64,000 nt of DNA from positions 3,343,501 through 3,407,500 of the forward strand of contig NZ_CP045295.1 in the NCBI RefSeq assembly GCF_009363095.1, in the 5' to 3' direction. Position numbers and translations under genes: made by a program. Numbering within the stretch: position 1 is the first letter of the stretch; every line of letters starts with the position of its first letter. Source of the DNA: Paenibacillus cellulositrophicus. GTDB lineage: Bacteria; Bacillota; Bacilli; Paenibacillales; Paenibacillaceae. Below, one piece after another: positions 8,438 through 17,734 of the stretch. The notes below the pieces were generated by a model that worked only from the letters and a program-made list of their open reading frames with translations, was not told the origin of the DNA and did not search any database.

Positions 8438-9751
8438 TCAAAACACCATGAATGCGCCGATGATCATCGAGATCAGGACGGCGACCATCATCCAAGGCAG
8501 CGTCTTCTTCAAGATTTCGTTGATGTCTGTCTTCGTAAAATCCGAAACCCATACGTTATGCGAGTTCGTCGGGTCGGACACAGCCTGCACGTTGCTGACC
8601 ACGCGCAGCGCCAGCATAGCGGCAACCGGCGTCATGCCTGCCGTCACGAACAGGGCGGCGATGCCGCTGCCAAGACCCCACACGTTGAGCGGGCCGCGGT
8701 AAATCGCCAGCGGCGACAGGATGGTGAAGAAGAGAATGTACATGATCGGATTGCCGGGAAGCACCGCCTCAATGAGCGGGGAAATCAGCGCCGAAACCTG
8801 CGGCGCCATAACCGAATTGAGCAGGATGCCGATGCCAATCATCAGCGCCATGGCGCCGGCGACGTCCTGGATGCCCTCGATCAGCGCGCTGGAGAGCACG
8901 TGGATCGGTCGCTTCGGCCAGGCCAGTAGGATCGTGACGAGCGCTCCGATGATGACGGCGGGAACGATATCGATTTTAAAAGCGAACACCAGAATAACCG
9001 GCACCAGCGGGCTGATCAGCGCATAAGTCGGCACCTTCTTGCCGTCACCGCCGGTAGCTGCGGGCATCGCCCACGCTCTGCGGCCTTTGCCGTCCTTGCG
9101 GATATAGAACACGATCATGGCCAGGGAAAGCACGATCAGCGGCAGCGCGGCCACCAGCGTGTAGTCGGCGATCTGGTCGACCGAGAGTCCGAGCACATCA
9201 ACATACACGGCCCAGTTGGATACGTTGAAAAGCGCGCCCACCCCGACCGCGGACAGTACAACGATCGACGCAACGAACTGCGAAATGCCGGCGGTCAGCA
9301 TGATCGGAATGACGATCGTACCGACCAGGATCACCATGCCCAGCCCGCCTGCGGCGGAGAAAATAATCGACGCGGTCACGAAAAACAAAATCGCGATCAG
9401 CATCGGCTTATCCCCGGCCAGCTCGGCGGCTTTGCGGATAATCGATTTGGTAATACCGACCTTGTTCAAGATTTGCCCGAACCAGGCGCCGAACACGAGG
9501 CCGGCTATCGCCCCGGACAGCCGCATTGAGCCGGACGCCAGGATCGTTTTGGCAATGCTTGTCGTATCGGGATTATTCGAGTTCCATGGTACCCCGGCGA
9601 TGATCGCAAACAGGATCGCCATCAGCGGAAGCGCCAGAATTGCCGGGATTTTACGCGTCATCATCAGCCCGACGAACACCAAAAACACAATCAAAATACC
9701 GATCGCTTGCACCCACATTACACCAGTCACTTTGGTTACCCCTCTCGTCAT
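8438..9751 (-). CDS. GntP/citrate-type permease
   Basis: 437 aa, very hydrophobic, about 11-12 membrane segments spread over the whole length (for example residues 14-32, 36-52, 130-150, 165-185). Repeated small-residue stretches and the two-halves layout resemble the ion-transporter superfamily that includes gluconate (GntP) and citrate symporters. It probably imports an organic acid or sugar acid with a cation. ATG 9751 has AAGGA five bases upstream; a GTG at 9730 behind GAGAGGGG is an alternative start. Placed between the FAD oxidoreductase and the hydantoinase gene, it is likely the uptake step for this operon's substrate. Confidence 0.75.
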   Translation of the reverse strand: MTRGVTKVTGVMWVQAIGILIVFLVFVGLMMTRKIPAILALPLMAILFAIIAGVPWNSNNPDTTSIAKTILASGSMRLSGAIAGLVFGAWFGQILNKVGITKSIIRKAAELAGDKPMLIAILFFVTASIIFSAAGGLGMVILVGTIVIPIMLTAGISQFVASIVVLSAVGVGALFNVSNWAVYVDVLGLSVDQIADYTLVAALPLIVLSLAMIVFYIRKDGKGRRAWAMPAATGGDGKKVPTYALISPLVPVILVFAFKIDIVPAVIIGALVTILLAWPKRPIHVLSSALIEGIQDVAGAMALMIGIGILLNSVMAPQVSALISPLIEAVLPGNPIMYILFFTILSPLAIYRGPLNVWGLGSGIAALFVTAGMTPVAAMLALRVVSNVQAVSDPTNSHNVWVSDFTKTDINEILKKTLPWMMVAVLISMIIGAFMVF

Positions 9752-9796
9752 GAGATTCCTTCACGTGGTTACTTCATATGCTTAATAATTCATGGA

Positions 9797-11155
9797 CTAT
9801 ATTTCCAAATGGGCTCCTTGCTCCTTAAGCTGAGCCTGCACCGCTTTGATGTCCACATCCTGCACGTTAACGCCATGTTTGGCCGCGTACGCCGCAGCCA
9901 CGCCTCCCGCATGGCCGATCGCCCCCGTCGTCGGGGTCGTTCGCATGGCCGCCTGCGCTTCAAACGTCGCCGAAATGCAGCGGCCGATGACGATCAGGTT
10001 TTTCACAGAATTCGTGATCATGCAGGAGTACGGAATGCTGTACATGCCGCCCCACTCCAGCTTCTGATGCTTCGTCCCTTCCCCGTCCGGGCTGTGAATG
10101 TCGATCGGATAACCGGAATGGGCAATGGTATCGTCAAAAAGCTTCTGTTCCAGCAGATCCTCGGCGGTCAGCGTGTACACCCCTTTGATCTGGCGGGAGC
10201 TGCGCACCCCGATGTTCGGACCGGTGGACTCCACAACTGCGTTCTCGAAGCCCGGAATGTATTTGCGGACAAACAGCTCCAGCTCGCGGCACTGCTTCCG
10301 TCCTTCCATCTCGGCCAGGCTGAGGCTGAACGCATCTGTCGGATCGTGGCCTAGAATCCGGGTTGTATTCAGAATGACCTCGCCCGGATTGTTCGTTTCG
10401 AAGAACAGCACGTTCTCGCGCTGGATCGAAATTTCGCCGCGCTCCTTCGCCTTCCGGAACAAGCTGTCAAAACCGCCGACCGACAGGCGCGGCGCCTTCT
10501 CGATGATGGAGGTGTCGCCGTTGTATAGCGGAAAATCCTCCGGATGCGCATGGATGTACTCCTTTACTTTGGGGATGTTCACGTTGTACATTTTCATTTT
10601 CAGCGTCATTGGCTGCATTGCCCCGTCGGACTCCCGGCCTTTCGTAAACTCCGCCCCGGCGCCTACGGAAAGGTCCCCGTCCCCGGTTCCGTCGATAAAC
10701 ACGGATGCCTCGATGTCGGTCAGGCCCGACTTGTTGCACACCTTGATGCTGACGATGCGTCCGTCTTCCGCCTTCACGCCGGCGAGCATCGTATGGTACA
10801 AAATCTCCCCGCCGCTCTCGGTCACCATCAGCTCCAGTTCATGCTTCATCGCCTCGGCGTCGAACGGGGTTACCGAATACGTAAAGCCGACCGTGTCAAA
10901 AATATGCCCCGGCGACTTCCCCTGCCGCTTCAGCCGTTCGATCAGCTGGTCGGTAAAGCCCCGGATCGCCAGCTTATCCCCCGCATGGAAGGTCATCATC
11001 GGTCCGACGCCGTTCGCCGTCAGCGTACCGCCGAGAAACCCGTACGACTCCACGATCAGCGTCTTGGCCCCCGAGCTTGCGGCCGCCACCGCAGCCATCG
11101 AGCCGGAAATACCGCCGCCCATAACCACCACATCATACTTCAGCTTGTTCTCCAA
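9797..11155 (-). CDS. FAD-dependent oxidoreductase
   Basis: 452 aa. The start is TTG at 11155 (GGAGGAGTGAGGACGAA upstream). VVVMGGGISGSMAAVAAASSG (residues 10-30) is the Rossmann FAD-binding fingerprint, with the ribose-binding Glu at the end of LIVES. FIDGTGDGDLSVGAGAEF and the C-terminal GHAGGVAAAYAAKHG match the FAD-dependent oxidoreductases of the fumarate reductase-like group common in carbohydrate and polyol loci. The oxidised substrate is not readable. First gene of the leftward operon with the permease and hydantoinase genes, downstream of a cre-like site. Confidence 0.8.
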   Translation of the reverse strand: MENKLKYDVVVMGGGISGSMAAVAAASSGAKTLIVESYGFLGGTLTANGVGPMMTFHAGDKLAIRGFTDQLIERLKRQGKSPGHIFDTVGFTYSVTPFDAEAMKHELELMVTESGGEILYHTMLAGVKAEDGRIVSIKVCNKSGLTDIEASVFIDGTGDGDLSVGAGAEFTKGRESDGAMQPMTLKMKMYNVNIPKVKEYIHAHPEDFPLYNGDTSIIEKAPRLSVGGFDSLFRKAKERGEISIQRENVLFFETNNPGEVILNTTRILGHDPTDAFSLSLAEMEGRKQCRELELFVRKYIPGFENAVVESTGPNIGVRSSRQIKGVYTLTAEDLLEQKLFDDTIAHSGYPIDIHSPDGEGTKHQKLEWGGMYSIPYSCMITNSVKNLIVIGRCISATFEAQAAMRTTPTTGAIGHAGGVAAAYAAKHGVNVQDVDIKAVQAQLKEQGAHLEI

Positions 11156-11515
11156 TTCGTCCTCACTCCTCCGGTAAATGATGTATGATTGCTTCTTGAT
11201 TCATAGACTATCAAAACCACAGGTTTATGTAAACGCTTTTAAGAAAATATTTTTCTATATATCCGGATTTTTAGTAAATTATTTTCCGACGGTTCTATTT
11301 CGGGGTTATACGGCATATAACAATGAGTTTGGAATGGGAATGGGTGCAGAAATTATTGGGACGGGAAAGTGGTCAGAGGAAAGTGATAGGGGATAGAGTA
11401 ATAGGGAAGATTACAGACACAGTGGTAGTGGATAGTAGTGGGAAAGAAAGTAGGTAGCTTGGGGAAGTCAGTCTCGCCTGCCCACAAATTGCCGCCCTTC
11501 ACAGCACACCCGAAA
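11156..11515. other. Intergenic region upstream of the FAD-oxidoreductase operon
   Basis: No convincing gene. It holds the operon leader and a cre-like site at 11228-11241. Toward 11330-11460 the plus strand is purine-rich (GGGAAAG/GTAGTGG runs). CCCACAAATTGCC at 11481-11493 recurs exactly at 33578-33590 inside a tandem repeat. Confidence 0.6.
11228..11241. promoter_or_regulatory. cre-like site (CcpA) before the FAD-oxidoreductase operon
   Basis: TGTAAACGCTTTTA differs at one position from the cre consensus TGWAANCGNTNWCA. On the minus strand it overlaps a TTTACA hexamer that could be the -35 element, about 70 bases before the start codon, so glucose repression is plausible. Confidence 0.5.
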
Positions 11516-11545
11516 CAAAAAAGCACCGGATTTCCGTCCGATGCT
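11516..11545 (-). terminator. Rho-independent terminator after the flavin reductase gene
   Basis: Minus-strand nine-base-pair stem AGCATCGGA/TCCGGTGCT followed by six T, 38 bases past the stop at 11584. Confidence 0.85.
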
Positions 11546-11583
11546 CCCTTCAACAGACCTGCTAACGCTGTTTGTTTTATAGA

Positions 11584-12207
11584 TTACTTCTCATAGTTTT
11601 TCGCCATAAACGGCTCCGCCAGTCTCGACGGGTGCAGCTTGCGGCCGAGGCCAAAAAACTCGCAAAAGCTCATGATTAGCGGGTTCCACCGCTCGGGGTT
11701 GATGTAGTTTTTCTCCCCCATCAGCAGCTCCTCATCGATGTGGATCCGCTTGATCTTCATCTCCATCGCCGCGATGGAGCTTGGCTCTTCGAAGGAGTGG
11801 ATCTGCACCAGCTCCGCCTCCAATTGAACCGGGCACTCCCCGGCCCGCGGCGCTTTTACCAGGTCCGACGGGATTTGTGTAAACCCGGAAAGACCGAATT
11901 TATCGGGCTCGTACCGGTAGCCCATCTCCGCCTTGTAATCAGGGACGGGGCTCGCCCCTGTCGTCAGCGCCAGGCGATCCACCTGACTGACCAGATCGGC
12001 CGACGGCAGATTCAGCACGCATTCGCGCTCACGCTTGATGTTCTGGACCGTCTTCGATTTGCCGCTCATGCCGAGCATGCAGGACTGATTCAGCCACCAG
12101 GCCGAAGACATCGGGGCTAAATTGGCCGAACCGTCCTCATTCAAAGTGCTGATCAGAACTACAGGCGTACCAAAGTAGAGAATATTAGGTTCAATCGTTG
12201 TAAGCAT
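11584..12207 (-). CDS. Flavin reductase-like (FMN-binding split barrel) protein
   Basis: 207 aa from ATG 12207 (GGGGGAAGTAAGAGG upstream); a GTG-started extension to 12276 has no site. The sequence TPVVLISTLNEDGSANLAPMSSAWW and the later ECVLNLPS match the DIM6/NTAB flavin reductase family, cytoplasmic FMN-binding proteins that reduce flavin or act as flavoredoxins. Monocistronic between two terminators. A possible promoter lies at 12298-12326. Its physiological partner is unknown. Confidence 0.8.
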   Translation of the reverse strand: MLTTIEPNILYFGTPVVLISTLNEDGSANLAPMSSAWWLNQSCMLGMSGKSKTVQNIKRERECVLNLPSADLVSQVDRLALTTGASPVPDYKAEMGYRYEPDKFGLSGFTQIPSDLVKAPRAGECPVQLEAELVQIHSFEEPSSIAAMEMKIKRIHIDEELLMGEKNYINPERWNPLIMSFCEFFGLGRKLHPSRLAEPFMAKNYEK

Positions 12208-12297
12208 CCTCTTACTTCCCCCTATCCATTTGTAAAAAATCGTTGACCAAGGGATATCCTGCAGGGCTGCAGCCACCTCAAGAAATATCTCGGCTTA

Positions 12298-12326
12298 AGT
12301 ATACTGCCGCCGGTGAGAGCTTGGAA
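12298..12326 (-). promoter_or_regulatory. Possible promoter for the flavin reductase gene
   Basis: TATACT (12298-12303) with TTCCAA 17 bases upstream on the minus strand; about 90 bases of leader before ATG 12207. The rest of 12208-12411 shows nothing else clear. Confidence 0.4.
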
Positions 12327-12411
12327 GGCTTCCCAAGTATAAGCGCAAGATAACAAAACCGCACAAACAGGCGCAGGTGCTCAGGGTCTATCTGAAGTCG
12401 CAAGCCAAGAA

Positions 12412-12433
12412 GCACCGGGATCTCTCCCGGTGC
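12412..12433 (-). terminator. Terminator-like hairpin behind the GH127 operon
   Basis: Perfect stem GCACCGGGA/TCCCGGTGC with loop GAGA on the minus strand, followed by TTCTT. It is 130 bases past the GH127 stop. The T-run is weak, so confidence is moderate. The stretch 12434-12563 holds nothing else. Confidence 0.6.
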
Positions 12434-12563
12434 CTCAACCTATCATATAAAGCTACAGCAAAGCGGATCGTATCTGGCTGTCGGCATATGGTGGCGAACC
12501 TTTGACATGCGCCGCCATAGTGAACCTGCGCTCACCGGACTGCCCTTATACACACGCTTTACC

Positions 12564-14396
12564 CTACACCGAATACAGCCGCCCGTCGTCCTCTTCCTTC
12601 AGCCAGACCTGCATAAATCCCGGCTCCCGGTTGTCCCACAAATGGTACGGGACGAAGCGGTACCCCCGCTGCCCGTCGAACCCGGTGAGCGCAACGATGC
12701 CGCCCAGCTCGTCCCGCGGCTCCAGGCCAAAGGAAATGCCCGGCCGGACCGCAAACTCGTCATAAACGAGTTCCGTGTTATCCGCCTGCTCCAGGCAGTA
12801 CACCAGCGGTCCGCGCTGAACCGCGACACGTCCCCGGTCGGCCTCGACCTCCGGCCGCGCGTGCACCTGCTGAACCGGCATCTCCATCACGTAATCAATC
12901 GTGTCGCCCATCTGCCAGCGGCGGCTAAGCACGAGGAATCCCCGGTCTATGGTCCAATCCGCAGGAGCCACGTTCTCCCCGTTAATGGACAGCTTCGCCC
13001 CGCGGCACCATCCCGGCAGGCGCAGCCGCACTGCGAATTCGGCCTCCCGGGCCGGCTCCACCTCGACATGAACATGTCCGTCCCAAGGATAGCGGGTTAC
13101 GGTCTTCATCAAAACCCGGCTGCCGTCCTTCAGCGTCAGGTCGGCCGTACCGGCGACGAACTGCAGCATGACGGGGCCTTCCTCGTTCACGGCATAATTG
13201 TATCCGCCGATCGAAGGCAGAAACCGCACCAAATTCGTCGGGCAGCAGGACGTGTCGAACCATTCGGTCCGGTGATGATCGCCCTGTGACGCCAGCGGGT
13301 TGACGTAGAAAAAGCGGTCGCCGGACAGCGAGATCCCCGCCAAAGCCCCGTTGTACATGGCGCGCTCCACGACGTCGGCGTACTTCGCCTCACCAAACAG
13401 CAGGCTCATCCGGTGGTTCCAGAACACCATCGCGATCGAGGCGCAGGTTTCGCAGTAAGCGCTCTCGTTCGGGAGGTCATAGTCGTGCGTGAACCCTTCA
13501 TTATGCCGGGACGGCCCGATGCCTCCGGTAATGTACATGTTCCGCTCGACCGTGTGCGCCCACACTTTGCGCAGGGCGTCTTCGTAGGTCCGGTCTCCGG
13601 AGGCAAGCACCACGTCCGCCATGGCGGTGTATAAATACATCGCACGGACGGCGTGCCCGGTCACCTTTTCGATGTCGCGGACAGGCACATCGTCCTGGCA
13701 GTACGCTGGTCCCCACTCCTCGCGGTCCCATATCGCACCATGGCCATGCCCGTGCCCCCGCTCCTCGAGCAGCCACAGAGCGAGCTTCCAATAACGCTCC
13801 TCACCGGTCGCGTGATACAGCTTGATCAGCGCCAGCTCGATCTCCTCATGGCCTTCCACCCAGTGCCGCTTGCCCGGCCCGAACAGGCTGTCGTAATGGT
13901 CAGCCAGCTTGCAGGCCACGTCCAGCAGCGTGCGCTTGCCGGTAGCCGCGTGGTACGCAACCGCCGCTTCGATCAGGTGGCCGCCGTTATACATCTCGTG
14001 CTTTTCCATATCCGTCCACTTCTGGTCCGGGGCTTCAAGCGTGTAATACGTCGTCAGGTATCCGTCCGGCTCCTGCGCCGCTGCAATCAAGCCGATGATC
14101 CGGTCGATCTCCGCCTCCAGCTCGGGGTCCCGGTCCGCCATCAGCAGATATGCCGCGCCTTCAAGCACCTTGTACACATCGGAGTCGTTAAAATAGATAC
14201 CCTCGAATTCCCCTTCCATAAGGCCGGCCGCTTTGGCGAAATTGCTGATCCGCCCGGTCGATTCGCATTTGTCCAGGCAGGTCCGGAGCGTCACCTGCTT
14301 GCATATCTCCAGCCTCTGCTTCCACAGTTCATCTTGGATCTTCACTTGAGTAAAAGGCACGCCCTGCCAGCCCTGCTGCGAATGAGTCGTTGTCAT
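12564..14396 (-). CDS. Glycoside hydrolase family 127 (beta-L-arabinofuranosidase-like)
   Basis: 610 aa from ATG 14396, after GGGAGAGGGTGCAGG. The family hydrolyses beta-L-arabinofuranosides using a zinc-thiolate active site. The expected metal and nucleophile residues are visible: AYCETCASIAMVFWNHRM (Glu and Cys) and FDTSCCPTNLVRFLPSIGGY (paired Cys), and the (alpha/alpha)6 barrel start WKQRLEICKQVTL with NDSDVYKVLEGAAYLL. No signal peptide, so it works inside the cell on imported oligosaccharides. It is the last gene of the ABC transporter operon. GH127 also includes other specificities, so the substrate is an inference. Confidence 0.9.
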   Translation of the reverse strand: MTTTHSQQGWQGVPFTQVKIQDELWKQRLEICKQVTLRTCLDKCESTGRISNFAKAAGLMEGEFEGIYFNDSDVYKVLEGAAYLLMADRDPELEAEIDRIIGLIAAAQEPDGYLTTYYTLEAPDQKWTDMEKHEMYNGGHLIEAAVAYHAATGKRTLLDVACKLADHYDSLFGPGKRHWVEGHEEIELALIKLYHATGEERYWKLALWLLEERGHGHGHGAIWDREEWGPAYCQDDVPVRDIEKVTGHAVRAMYLYTAMADVVLASGDRTYEDALRKVWAHTVERNMYITGGIGPSRHNEGFTHDYDLPNESAYCETCASIAMVFWNHRMSLLFGEAKYADVVERAMYNGALAGISLSGDRFFYVNPLASQGDHHRTEWFDTSCCPTNLVRFLPSIGGYNYAVNEEGPVMLQFVAGTADLTLKDGSRVLMKTVTRYPWDGHVHVEVEPAREAEFAVRLRLPGWCRGAKLSINGENVAPADWTIDRGFLVLSRRWQMGDTIDYVMEMPVQQVHARPEVEADRGRVAVQRGPLVYCLEQADNTELVYDEFAVRPGISFGLEPRDELGGIVALTGFDGQRGYRFVPYHLWDNREPGFMQVWLKEEDDGRLYSV

Positions 14397-14433
14397 CCTG
14401 CACCCTCTCCCTTCATGCAATATGTTGCGATGC

Positions 14434-15264
14434 TTATCCTTTCAACCCCGTCAGGGTAATTCCTTCTAGAAAATAACGCTGTCCCAGCAAAAAAATGACC
14501 ACGCACGGGAGGATGACCACCGCAGAGGCTGCCATGAGCAAATCCCACTGGGCCGAGTAGCTGCCCTGGAACATCTGCAGGCCAAGCGCCAGCGTGAAGC
14601 GGCTGTCGCTCTTCAAGTAAATGAGCGGTCCCATAAAGTCGTTCCATGTGCCCAGGAAGGTGAACAAGGCAACGACGATCACAGCGGAGCGGCTAAGCGG
14701 CAGGATGATGCGCCAATAGATTTGAAAGTAACCCGCCCCGTCGACAAATGCCGCTTCGTCAAAGTCCTTCGGAATCGACATATAGAATTGCCGCAGCAAA
14801 AAGATGTTGAAGATCCCGCCTCCGAAAAAGGACGGCACGATGAGCGGATAATACGTATCGTAGAATCCGAGCTCCTTCCAGCCGAGAAAGCTCGGGATGA
14901 GCGTCACCGCTCCCGGCAGCATCATACTCGACAGAAGGACGGCGAACACGGCATCCCGCCCTTTCCAGCGGATCCGGGAAAACCCGAACGCCGAGATCGT
15001 GCTCGTCAGTACCGTTCCAATCAGCACGCTCGCCACAATGACCAGCGTATTGACGAAGTACGTGCCAAACGGGAGGGACGTAAGCGCCCTTTTATAATTG
15101 TCCCAGTGGAAGGGATGCGGAATCCATTCAGGCGGCATCACGAAGATTTGCGATAAATCCATCAGCGAGCTTCGGATCAGCCAAATAAACGGGATGATAA
15201 ACAGCAGTGAGATCACTCCAAGCGCCACATAGCCCGCGCCCAGCTTCAGTCTGGATTCCCTCAT
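14434..15264 (-). CDS. Carbohydrate ABC transporter permease (MalG-type)
   Basis: 276 aa from ATG 15264, which overlaps the upstream permease stop by four bases (ATGA); AAGGAGG lies nine bases upstream. Six membrane segments with the MalG layout and the EAA loop DEAAFVDGAGYFQIYWRIILPLS, which contacts the ATPase. Together with the next gene it forms the inner-membrane channel. No ATPase gene is in the operon, so a shared MsmX-like ATPase elsewhere is expected. Confidence 0.92.
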   Translation of the reverse strand: MRESRLKLGAGYVALGVISLLFIIPFIWLIRSSLMDLSQIFVMPPEWIPHPFHWDNYKRALTSLPFGTYFVNTLVIVASVLIGTVLTSTISAFGFSRIRWKGRDAVFAVLLSSMMLPGAVTLIPSFLGWKELGFYDTYYPLIVPSFFGGGIFNIFLLRQFYMSIPKDFDEAAFVDGAGYFQIYWRIILPLSRSAVIVVALFTFLGTWNDFMGPLIYLKSDSRFTLALGLQMFQGSYSAQWDLLMAASAVVILPCVVIFLLGQRYFLEGITLTGLKG

Positions 15265-16208
15265 GACGGACCGCCTCCTTCGTAATGAACCCAGGATTTC
15301 GACGATCGAAACACGAGGAACGTAAACGCCAAAATGATGACGAACAGCACCCAGGCCAGCGCCGAGGCATAACCCATTTCCGTATCCCGGAACGCGGTCC
15401 GCCACAGGTAGAACACGAAGAACAAACTCTTGTCGTTCGGTCCACCCTGGGTCAAAATATACGCCTCATTAAACACCTGGAAGGAGCTGATGATGGTCAT
15501 CACCGCATTGAAAAAGATCGTCGGCGTCACCATCGGAATCGTAATATGACGCAGCTTGTGGTACCACCCGCCTCCGTCCACATCAACCGCCTCGTAGTAC
15601 TGCTTGGGAATGCCGGACAAGCCCGCCAGAAAAATGATGACGGTCCCTCCGATGCCCCACAGCGTCGTCAGCACGATGGAGGGGATAACGCTCTTTTCGG
15701 AAAAAATCCAGTCGCTCGTCGGCAGATGGAGCCATTTCAGCATCATGTTGATCAGCCCCAGGTCCGGGTTGAGCAGCCACATCCAAATCATCGCTGAGGC
15801 CACAGCCGGCACAATGCTCGGTAGATAGATAATCGTCCGAAACAAAGCTCGCGCCTTAATGTTCATATTCAGCAGCAGGGCGATAATGAAGGAAATGATG
15901 ATGCAGGCCGGCACCCGCAGCACGACGAAATAAAACGTGACGCCAAGCGAGCGGTAGAAGCTCTCGTCCTGGCCGGAGAAGAGCCGGGCATAGTTATCGA
16001 AGCCGATAAAGGACACCGACTCCTTGAATACGTTGTAATCGGTCAAGCTCAGCACAAAGCTCGCGATCATGGGACCGGCGGTAAACAGAATAAACCCGAG
16101 TACCGCCGGAGCCGTAAACAGCAGCCCGTAGAACAGAGCTTTGCGTTCCCGTACGCCCGCCTTGCGGCGCACAGGAACCGGAGCGTTCATCGGAATGTTC
16201 GTCTGCAT
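15261..16208 (-). CDS. Sugar ABC transporter permease (MalF-type)
   Basis: 315 aa, six membrane segments starting at about residue 27 (ALFYGLLFTAPAVLGFILF). The EAA loop YEAVDVDGGGWYHKLRHITIP is clear. It pairs with the MalG-type permease downstream, with a four-base overlap. It follows the binding-protein gene by 16 bases. AGGGGGC precedes ATG 16208. Confidence 0.92.
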   Translation of the reverse strand: MQTNIPMNAPVPVRRKAGVRERKALFYGLLFTAPAVLGFILFTAGPMIASFVLSLTDYNVFKESVSFIGFDNYARLFSGQDESFYRSLGVTFYFVVLRVPACIIISFIIALLLNMNIKARALFRTIIYLPSIVPAVASAMIWMWLLNPDLGLINMMLKWLHLPTSDWIFSEKSVIPSIVLTTLWGIGGTVIIFLAGLSGIPKQYYEAVDVDGGGWYHKLRHITIPMVTPTIFFNAVMTIISSFQVFNEAYILTQGGPNDKSLFFVFYLWRTAFRDTEMGYASALAWVLFVIILAFTFLVFRSSKSWVHYEGGGPS

Positions 16209-16224
16209 GTGTACTTTAAGCCCC

Positions 16225-17640
16225 CTATTTTACGTCTCGCCGTCCCTGCACCTGTGCCTGAGCCTTGGCCGCGATGCTGTCCATCGCCTCTTTGGCCGTT
16301 GTCTTGCCCAGCCATACGTTATCCATGGCAGGATTGACGATATCCATGATCTTGTTGAAGTTCTTAACGTAACCGGTAGGTGTAGCATGGCTATGATTGA
16401 GCACGACGTCAATAACCGCATCTTTGTAGCCTGATGGCCGGGAAGGCTGATTCACCGCCCATTTCGACAGCAGGGCATCATCCGTATACCAGTCCTTCAG
16501 CGAAGGCATCCATGTGCCGTAAGTCAGCATCTCGATTGACGCGTCTGGGTCAATAAGCGCCTTGAGCAGCTCCCAGGACTCTTGGGGATGCTTGGTCGAT
16601 TTAAAGATGGAAAACATCGCGCAAACTACCGTGGTCGCCGGCTTTTTCATGACAGGAAGCACCCCGACGTTAAAGTGAACCTTCGATTCCGCAAGCGTGC
16701 TGGTATTCCATTGTCCGTCAATCACCATCGCCACTTTTCTCGTCTGCAGAGCCACATTTGTTGCCGGAATGTTCTTGGCCTGCAGCGGCGACGGAGCAAC
16801 GTGGTACTTATTGATCAGATCGGCGATATTCTGCAGCGCCTCGACGGCTTCCGGCTGGTTTAAAGCAAACGTCTTGCCGTCCGGGGAGACAAAGTCGCCG
16901 CCGTTCGAAAAAATAAAGCTGCTGTACGCTCCCCACCAGTTGCCGGGGTTCACACCGTATTGCTTAATGTTTTTCGGATCAAAATTTGGATCGTCCGCAT
17001 TCCGCCCTTTATTGTCCAAGGTCAGCTTCTTGGCGGTATCCACGAACTGTTCCCAGGTCCACGCTTCCGATACCTTGGAAGGCGGCGGCGTCAACCCAGC
17101 CTCTTTGAAGGCATCTTCGTTATAAAAAAGCGTAAACGATTCCGGGCCGGGGGCTATACCGATGATATTGCCGGGCTCCGAGGAATAGGTGATATTCGGA
17201 ACCAGAGAATCGGCCTTAATTTCGGGGTCCTTGTCCAGGAATTCCTGAAGATTCAGGAATTTCCCCTGTTCCGCAAGCGGAAAGGCGATCGTCGCCGATT
17301 CCATCATCGCCACGTCCGGTTCATCGTTGCCGGCAACCATGGTTGTCAGCTTGGTGTCGTAATCGGTAGGAATCTGCTGCAATTCGACCTTCACGTTGGG
17401 ATGCTCTGCTTCGAACCGGGCGATGACCTTTTTGTTTACGGCAATCTCATTAGGCGCTCCCCATAAGGTGAGTCTGAGCTTGATCTGCTCGCCGGCCGCC
17501 GCCTGGGTTCCCCCCTTGTCCGCGCTTCCGGCTGCAGGCCCGCCGCTTTCCTCCGACCGGGTGCAGGCGCTCAGCAGCAATCCTGCCGTGAGCAGAAATG
17601 CAATCGCTGCCGTCAGCGGCTTTCGGTGTTTTTTCATCAT
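16225..17640 (-). CDS. Sugar-binding lipoprotein of ABC transporter
   Basis: 471 aa. Signal peptide with lipobox LLSAC (about residues 22-26), so the protein is anchored on the outer face of the membrane, followed by a Gly/Ser/Ala-rich linker and the extracellular solute-binding protein family 1 fold (LRLTLWGAPNEI, FEAEHPNVKVELQQIP). It hands an oligosaccharide, probably arabinose-containing given the GH127 gene, to the permeases. GGAGAGGGG precedes the start at 17640. It has its own promoter and cre-like site at 17701-17729. Confidence 0.92.
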   Translation of the reverse strand: MMKKHRKPLTAAIAFLLTAGLLLSACTRSEESGGPAAGSADKGGTQAAAGEQIKLRLTLWGAPNEIAVNKKVIARFEAEHPNVKVELQQIPTDYDTKLTTMVAGNDEPDVAMMESATIAFPLAEQGKFLNLQEFLDKDPEIKADSLVPNITYSSEPGNIIGIAPGPESFTLFYNEDAFKEAGLTPPPSKVSEAWTWEQFVDTAKKLTLDNKGRNADDPNFDPKNIKQYGVNPGNWWGAYSSFIFSNGGDFVSPDGKTFALNQPEAVEALQNIADLINKYHVAPSPLQAKNIPATNVALQTRKVAMVIDGQWNTSTLAESKVHFNVGVLPVMKKPATTVVCAMFSIFKSTKHPQESWELLKALIDPDASIEMLTYGTWMPSLKDWYTDDALLSKWAVNQPSRPSGYKDAVIDVVLNHSHATPTGYVKNFNKIMDIVNPAMDNVWLGKTTAKEAMDSIAAKAQAQVQGRRDVK

Positions 17641-17700
17641 GAACTTTAACCCCTCTCCTGCTTTACGATGGTTTCATAGCTGCAGCCTATGTTGCCTTTG

Positions 17701-17729
17701 ATTATAGATTTTAGGCAGCGCTTTCAAAA
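17701..17729 (-). promoter_or_regulatory. Promoter with cre-like site before the solute-binding protein gene
   Basis: Perfect minus-strand TATAAT at 17701-17706, TTTTGA 17 bases upstream, and between them TGAAAGCGCTGCCT (17713-17726), 12 of 14 to the cre consensus. CcpA binding here would block the promoter. Also the likely target of the YesN-type regulator. Confidence 0.6.
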
Positions 17730-17734
17730 CCGGA

